Both the position numbers and the translations under genes were made by a program. This document shows, piece after piece, positions 46,151 to 64,000 of a stretch of DNA of 64,000 bases. Source of the DNA: Salminus brasiliensis (lineage: Eukaryota > Chordata > Actinopteri > Characiformes > Bryconidae); assembly GCF_030463535.1 (NCBI RefSeq), contig NC_132892.1, positions 33,038,932-33,102,931 of the forward strand. Direction: 5' to 3'. Under the pieces are notes generated by a model that worked only from the letters and a program-made list of their open reading frames with translations, did not search any database and was not told the DNA's origin. Positions within the stretch are counted from its first letter, which is position 1, and the number at the start of each line of letters is the position of its first letter.

Positions 46151-46782
46151 GGACTGAGAGCTGAGCAGTGGAATAACCAACCGGAATAACAAGTATCCAG
46201 TATGCAGGCTAAACAAGATCAAGATATGTTCAGGTTTTTTGCATATTACCAAAACAACAGTGTCATTCAATTCTGTTTACTCTACTGCATGCAGTTCAAG
46301 GACCAGCCAACAGGCCTGCATAACAGCAGGAGCAAGCTATATAATAGGCTTCAATACACTACATTATTTCAATACACTACATTGTTTCTGTTTCAGAAAC
46401 AGAAAGTGCTAATCTAAAACAAAACAGATTGATGTCAGAAAAACTAAAATAATAAGAACATAACATTAAATTAACAACACTTAATTTCTGGGCTAAACAA
46501 TAACATAAATTTAATTATTTGCACAGGACAGAGTTGTGGTAATGATTGACATTCTGTTGCTTAGATTTAAAGAGAGTCCCATGGAAAATAGAATGAAACT
46601 AGTAATTGTCAACAATATTCATTAAAACAACTGTTTCACCTAATTTTACTTTAAAAACAAATACAGTTAAAAAATAATGTATAAACAATATTTTTACATC
46701 AACATTTATTCTTTCCTCAAACATCTAGAATATTTTACTGTACTTCCACTTCACTTAAAGCTGAAAGGAATCCAATACTCAC

Positions 46783-46813
46783 ATGTCAAAAGAATGATTA
46801 GATTTGAATTCAT
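46783..46813 (-). pseudogene. Gene C leader exon 1
   Basis: ATG at 46813-46811, MNSNLIILLT, donor GTGAGT: 31 bp as in the other family members. No partner exon 2 is found between here and the SRCR exon. Splicing straight into the SRCR exon would create a stop (T + AG). Confidence 0.75.
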
Positions 46814-47010
46814 TTTCAGTAATCCTTTGTGTCAGTATTACCAACACCTCAAAACTGTTCTTAGTGACCTTCAGTGAAATGTAATTTTGTGAATGTCAAT
46901 AATTTACATGTAATAAACATCATGGGTTTGATCAGTTCCTGCTTGGGCAGTTTTTCTGGTTTAGTGTGCAGTGGCAACAGGAGAATGGTCAGTGTGCTTA
47001 AACTCCACCG

Positions 47011-47699
47011 AATTGACAAAGACCCTGAATAGCAGCCATGTTCATATGTTCTACAGACCCAGTTGGGTGATAATTTCATCTGCTATCTACTATTTAGGAA
47101 TCTATACTGAACAACAAATTTAATTAGAAATTACTTTAAAATATAAATGCAGGTCCTCTTTTTATAAACTAGAGGAAATAATCATATCACATATCAATAT
47201 GGCTTCTGTAGTCTGGGTGGCTTTTAATAGTATTTACTTGCAGCACTGTTATTTGTTATTGCAGCTATATAACCACAGGGACCCCTGGTGGCAAATTAAA
47301 GGACTGATTGAATACTCAGAAATTTAGCTGAGGGTAAATTTACCCACCATTTGCTTACTGTAATTAATATAATCTACCTTACCTTTCTGGGTATCATGAT
47401 CACAGATATAGTCAAATTAATGTTGTTATAAGAACAATCTGTAAGCAGCTAAACTCTGTATTTAAAAATAAGTTTAGTGGCCAACAGTGCAAACATTAAA
47501 ATTCATTACAAAAAAATGTTATGCTTGCTTGAGTTAAATGGAAGTCTGTTTCTGAATTGTTTCAATGTAAATGTATCGATTTACAAGGTGAAACACACTG
47601 TAAATAAGTACGTCTAAAAGTCAACAAACAGAAAAAAATAATAATTTTACAGCCGAAGTAATTCAAAAGAATTAAAAGAATGACTATATTTGCGTTCAT
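47011..47699 (-). pseudogene. Gene D: relic of a leader-D8C gene
   Basis: 47699-47669 matches leader exon 1 (MNANIVILLI) without the GT donor. 47284-47238 matches leader exon 2 but is 47 bp instead of 48 and reads into TAG (47267-47265). 47011-47090 aligns with the middle of the gene A D8C exon (around 95-185). The remaining D8C sequence is gone. Just left of it begins the 5' flank of gene C, so C and D were tandem neighbours. Confidence 0.7.
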
Positions 47700-48599
47700 T
47701 TTCCAGTAATACTTTCTATCAGTATTCCTGTTTGCAGACAGCAGTTCAGAGCTGTACTCTGTGGGCATCAGTGAAATGTTGATTCTTAAATGTCATGTAT
47801 TTACATATTTTATATCCTCCTCTGGTTTAGAGGATATTGGCAACAGAAGACTCCATAAATTCAAGGAAATGTTGAACTTCATTTCCATATGGGGAAATAA
47901 TTTTATCTAAGGGTGAATTATCTTGTGCTGGCAACATCATCAAATGGAATACTAAGGAACGCTTCAAATGCTTAAAAGCTGAAGGACAATGTCATGGTTT
48001 AGGGCTGATTTGCTGAAGCTGGGTCTGACAAGCTCTCCATCACAGAATCCACTATGAAATGTTTGATCTCATAAATTGAAGTGGAGATGTACAATGCAAC
48101 ATGACAATGGCCCAACAAAGTCTAGTTAATCCACCAAAAATGGTTCAAGAGAGAGAAATGGAAGTTTAAAGACCAGATTAGCTTTAAATATATTATAAAT
48201 TAAAATGAAAGATTTCAGATCTAATCTGATACTCAGATATGTGGCCTATCACTTAATTATAACAAGTTTTAGAGTGAAATGTCTTATTTGTTTGACTATC
48301 TTACAGAAAATTTTATTGAGTCTTTAAACTAAATGTGGTAAAATGTGGATCTGACCTAGTTTACTGTTGATGTTATCCTTTCATCATAGTGAAACCAAGA
48401 TGGAAAAAAAACAAAAACAAGACAAGATCCATATTTACACCATATCCTCAATATAAAGGCATATTAAATATTTTATTATTTCTGTTTCTGATTTGTATAT
48501 GTAAAACATATGTAACATATTAGCACGTCCAACATTTAATACTCTAACACCCCAAAAGCACAAACAATATTTATGCAAAACCTCATTAAAATATAAATA

Positions 48600-48910
48600 A
48601 TTTACAACACAGAACAGTCTGTGTGAAGGGTGTGCTGGTTGCTTTGTGGATGCAGCAGGCAGTGTAAATGTCCATGACGGAGGGGAGAGAGACTCCAATG
48701 ATTCTCTAAGGTATCCTCACAATACCTTGGAGGGTCTTGCAGTCAGAGGCTGTGCAGGTCCCTAACCAGGCAGTGATGCAGCTGCTCAGGGTGCTCTCTA
48801 TGGTCCCTCTATAGAAGAGGGTGAGGAAGGGTGGAGGGAGACGGGCCTTTCTCAGCTTCCAGATGTTCTCTGATGTATAGCCCTTGGTTGTTCCTCAGTT
48901 GTTCATTGGA
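48600..48910. repeat. Dispersed-repeat fragment
   Basis: G-rich block with 'cagaggctgtgcaggtccct' and 'gcagtgatgcagctgctcag', wording seen in many fish interspersed repeats of LINE type. No intact frame. Class uncertain. Confidence 0.4.
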
Positions 48911-51169
48911 CTGTAAGAATAACCCAACATCCTACTCAGATTTGGAAGTGAGGAGTCATGAGCAGAGAAAGAGGCAGAGCTAACATGACAAACATGAATT
49001 TGGCTAACCATTAACAAACAACAGAAGGGTTGGGATAGCAGGAGAAATCAGGGGGCAGATTAGAGTTGTGAGTGGGCTTGTCCACAGGACGAACAAATAT
49101 GGAGCACCCTGCATGCTAAAGATCTAGGGTTAGGGTTATCTAGGTGGGTTTTAATTTAACTGAGGAAGTGGAGAGGTCTCCAACAGATGTCACAAGAGCC
49201 AGAAGTAAAGAGACTATGTGATTTTTCTGGGGTTCATGCTAGTGGAGGTAGGGATACTGGAAGGAAGGGGCAATGGTACTAGGGCATGGGGTATACAGAT
49301 GGTGGTGGAGCAGAGGAAATATCCCGGTGGAGTTTAGGGCAGAGTTCAGGGTGTGGTCTTTCTCCCAAAATGTAATTATTGTTTTTTGCCAATTTTGAAA
49401 GTCAAAATGTCAATGTGTTTCTATTTGAAAATGTTATTTTAATTATGAAAAAGTGTCTTCTGGAGATTTCTGGGAACTGTTTGCTTAATTATGTCGGCAA
49501 AGACACCTGATTATCGCAACCAAAAGGACAATTGCGGGAGAAATAGACTGAATAAGTAATACTACAAAGAAATTAGTAATAGATTTAATTTAATGACTTT
49601 TATGAGTACAGAGGTCAGGTCAGCCAACTTATGGTAATTTTCTGTAATTTTTTCTTTGGGACTGGGATGATGGTTATTTATAGGCATTTACCGTGTGAGA
49701 TTACAGCTGGGCTTACATTTTGGAAAGAACCCCTAAACAAGCTTAATAGGCTGTCACTAAGACAACCTGACCCATTTTTCGATGTGGTGGGTGACTGTAA
49801 TCATGCTAATCAGAAGTCATTGCTGCCTAAATTGTACAAGCACACCATTGATTTTGTAAATCCTTAATCAAACACATTAGAGTTTCTTTACCAAAATATC
49901 CATGATGCATACAAGGCTGCTTCCTGTCCAACAAACAGCTCTGTTATGCAAATTCCGCCCAAGCATACCGAACCAGTTTTAACAGGTGAGAACTTGGTCT
50001 GAGGCAATCAAGGACTCCAGGACTGTTCTATATGCACTAGTAGTTAGAGCAGTTACATGGTAATTCCACAGTTAAATGTAGGAATTACAAGTTACACATG
50101 AAAAACATATTACACATTAAAAACACAGTTCAAACACTAAACACTTGCAATCTTACATGCCAGTGCATATTTAAACAGTATATTTCCAGCATTTTAATGA
50201 AACTATTGTTTTTGTTAAATATTGGTTACATGTTCTACTGCTAACTGTTCTTAATTTAACTTAATTTCTAATTTTCTTAATTCCTAAATAGTTCATACAC
50301 TAGTTAAATAACACCGTTTAGGTCAGTTAAATGTAGAAAGCCATCACTTAAGAATGTGATTTGAAAACCAAGTTACACGACAATTTAATGAGATCTGCAA
50401 AAACTGATTTTATCTTATTTTTAATTTTTTAATAAGGCTAATCTCTGGAAAAAAAAATCTGCCAAAAATCAAACTTGAACTGATTCTGACTCTTTTTATG
50501 CGGCTATGAGGTCATGTGGCAAATTAATCGGTTTATTATGTACTGAATATCAAACTGCTGTTAAAACATTTTATTTGTTTTCTGGACATAATAAAATGTC
50601 TGCTAATTTCTGACTTGGTTTAAATCTACACTTGAATTTGACTTGAATATTGGGTGATTTATTAGTTAGCCATAAAAAATATTTATACATCATGTAAAGT
50701 AATGAAATTGGGTATTTCATGATCCTGATCAAGATCAGCACATGTGTGCTGGAGATCAGCCTCAAGTGAGGGGCAGAGCTTAGCCCATGCATACTGGAGA
50801 GCAAGACCTGTGCATGAGCTCCCCACTGAGGCTAGCAGAGGGAAACATGACAATAATATCTGCAGGTTTTAAATGATAAAAAACAGCAAAATACAAGGTT
50901 ACAAGGTTTTTTGTGACAGTGATGATATGAAACAAACTCAGGACATGTGTCCGTGTTTGCTCTGGAAAAGTAGACTAGCAGTAGATTTACATGTACACAT
51001 TCAGATCAAGTAATATAGAACCTATATATGTAAAATATGTAAAATATCACTGCTGGCTTTGTTGATTTCACCTTTTAATCATACATTGCAGTTGAAGGAC
51101 ACCCAGTAGAACCACAGTGCTTGGGTCACACTCTGATGAAAACATAACATGCAAAGCTTTGAATTTTCC

Positions 51170-51290
<121 letters not shown>

Positions 51291-51439
51291 ACTAATTTTG
51301 CTGTATTACTGAGGTGTGCTTATTTTGCCCTTTTCCATTTATTTTTAAATTTACTTTATCCTACACCTATTTTATCTTCTATAACTAGCTTATTTGCTAG
51401 TTTTGTTTAGCTTTTTTGTTTTTTTTAATTGTCCTTTGA

Positions 51440-52020
51440 TTCATTCTCTGGACCTGTGTATTTCGATCACCAGACCCACCCCCATCACAACCCATGCCAG
51501 ACCAGCAGCACACCCTCCTACCACTTCTACCTGCCTAATGACCATGTTAAAACATGAATGGTCTCTTAACTATCTGCCACTATTAATATCACCACTATTA
51601 CCCATCATTCCTCTTATTACTCTGACCATTACTACCATGACTATACTAAGTTATAATACACCATTATTATATATATTATTATATTATGATTATGAATATG
51701 TTGCACAGCGGAGCAGTACAACAATTTAGATGGTGTGGTGACTTTTATCAATAATTAATGAATATTTCTGATCAGAGGAAGATGGGTCGGGTCCCCCTTG
51801 TGAGTCTTGGTTCCTCCCAAGGTTTTTTCCTCCAGCTCTAAGGGAGTTTTTCCTTGCCACTATGGCCTTTGGCTGCTCACTGGAGGTCTTAGCTTTTTCC
51901 TGTATTTTTATGATGTTGATTTCTTGTATTTTACTAATTAACTGATTAACTGATTGTGTAAAGATGCTTTGTGACAACAACAGTTGTAAAAAGCATACAA
52001 TGTAATTGTAATTGCACCCT
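51440..52020 (+). repeat. Common teleost interspersed repeat, 3' part
   Basis: Contains 'cttggttcctcccaaggttt', 'gggagtttttccttgccact' and 'gctttgtgacaacaacagtt', a conserved block found in dispersed copies across fish genomes. Probably the 3' half of a non-autonomous element. Non-coding. Confidence 0.55.
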
Positions 52021-52079
52021 GCAGCAGGGTGTTGTATTTTAGGCCTCATGTTTCAATATTTTAATTTGCACGTGGCCAG

Positions 52080-52460
52080 GGAGCTGAGCTGGTTGAGCTG
52101 GAGAGTAAGAATGGGGAAACTACAAAACAACCTACCAGGCTGTGTCTGGGGAGACTAAAGGGAAAACTAAGAACACGCCTGAACCATGCAGAGACTACAC
52201 AAAACCGGGAGGAGAGAGCTGGAGAACCAGCTGCTGAACCATAAATGGCTAGGCAGACCAAACCTGGAGATGCAAAGTGGAAGAGGGTCGCCTAGCTGGA
52301 GCGAGAGTCGCGGATATATCCAGGGAGCAAAAGCGCCTCGCAAAACCTGACGAAAGAAGCCAGGTCTGCTAGAGGACCTGAGCTGTGAACCAAACTGCCC
52401 TAAACAAACCGTGATCTGAGTCACGAACCTCTGTAGTCGAGCTCCTTAAGTTCCCCCCCC
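52080..52460 (-). repeat. GC-rich dispersed element fragment, class unknown
   Basis: Clearly higher GC than its flanks, with two overlapping short minus-strand frames but no domain. Possibly the 5' or LTR-like part of a retroelement. Its edges were not resolved. Confidence 0.3.
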
Positions 52461-52917
52461 CATCTCAGGTGAAACACTTTAATTAAACAAAACATGCTAT
52501 GGTATCCAAAGTGGTTGATAAGGTGTGACCAAGTGGTTGCTTTGTGGTTGCTATGATATCCCAGGTGTGTGTGTCTGGTGTGGGGTTTTGGCTAAACTGT
52601 GGGGTGGCAAAGCTTTAGCCCAAAAGATGGTTAGTCCAAAAATAAATCCGGTATGTTTGGCTAGAAGAGCTGTGTCCACAAACTTATTTGTTCTTTATTT
52701 TCTAGCTGTACTCCTCTCCACATGCTTGTGCCTCTGTTGGATGTATTTGAGAGTGTTATCTAAACACAGATAGCTCCAAGGAAACACATTTGCAAAGCCA
52801 CAATATTTGTTTACATTACAAAATGAATATTAGTGACATTTCAAAACTGGGAAGAGCAGTGCATATGTCTGACTCTGTGTTTGCAGACACAAATGTTGAC
52901 CCAAAGGATTATTGAAA

Positions 52918-64000
<11,083 letters not shown>

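Larger units (their letters stand above)
32743..46813 (-). pseudogene. Gene C: SRCR-SRCR-Ig adhesion GPCR, broken
   Basis: Exons in coding order: leader 46813-46783; SRCR 45856-45548; SRCR 44220-43921; Ig 43858-43583; GAIN 42629-42598, 42480-42403; GAIN 41880-41694 and 41317-41204 and GPS 40812-40645; the same three again at 40223-40037, 39660-39547, 39154-38987; TM1-2 38179-37973; TM3-4 37879-37851 plus 34984-34781; 34316-34250; 34068-33977; 33850-33688; last exon 32781-32743 with TAA. Each exon is open and has splice sites, and its 3' half is very close to gene B. Defects: no leader exon 2 found; the gene B exon 12 equivalent is absent, leaving incompatible phases (1 into 0); three exons are duplicated; and an L2 LINE lies in the TM3-4 exon. 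It cannot encode a 7TM receptor as it stands. Short secreted or ectodomain transcripts are conceivable. Confidence 0.8.

Noticed and set aside
49631..49867. 78-codon plus-strand open frame
   Set aside because: No domain, no neighbouring exons, and a length expected by chance in this AT-rich DNA.

Overview
The window is animal nuclear DNA, most likely from a ray-finned fish. It is AT-rich and intron-rich, with spliced phase-1 extracellular exons, many Tc1/mariner-like transposons, an L2-clade LINE with the fish-type '(taaatg)n' tail, GATA and dinucleotide microsatellites and degenerate CCCTAA tracts. The L2 tail hints at an otophysan (characin or catfish relative), but that is a guess. There are no operons, ribosome binding sites or CRISPR arrays. 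Genes were assembled by hand from exons with GT/AG borders and matching phases.

The main content is a cluster of related cell-surface receptor genes that share a two-exon leader (31 bp + 48 bp, all phase 1) but carry different ectodomains. From left to right: (A) 28-2168, minus strand, leader plus one D8C exon that contains a stop codon, with the rest off the left edge. (A') 6830-7370, a decayed copy of the same leader and 5' flank. (B) 12656-29024, minus strand, an apparently intact 19-exon gene with a 2961-nt reading frame (986 residues): leader, three D8C (uromodulin/GP2-type) domains, Thr/Ser-rich linkers, GAIN domain, GPS, seven-helix adhesion-GPCR core and short tail. (C) 32743-46813, minus strand, a sister gene whose ectodomain is two SRCR domains plus one Ig-like domain on the same GAIN/7TM chassis. 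It looks like a recent pseudogene: an L2 LINE splits a TM exon, a ~1.65 kb tandem duplication repeats three GAIN/GPS exons, and one GAIN exon and leader exon 2 are missing. (D) about 47010-47699, minus strand, leader and D8C relics. (E) 52918 to beyond 64000, plus strand, a leader, one shrunken D8C exon, then a tandem array of (D8C exon + 69-bp linker exon) units repeating every ~1.07 kb and running off the right edge.

The spaces between and inside genes are filled with mobile DNA: a Tc1-type element with an intact 340-aa transposase (25662-27279), an older Tc1 with a younger one nested in it (16454-19145), a Tc1 split by a LINE 3' fragment (7435-9015), further Tc1, LINE, hAT-like and MITE-like relics, and a ~3.1 kb insertion carrying a 64-bp minisatellite of about 36 units with a 960-bp higher-order duplication (2885-5200).

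Functional reading: B is built as an adhesion GPCR (self-cleaving GAIN/GPS, tethered agonist, 7TM) displaying D8C modules. In UMOD and GP2 this module family binds bacterial fimbriae, so a pattern-recognition receptor is a reasonable inference, not a demonstrated one. The cluster shows active exon shuffling, exon amplification and gene decay.
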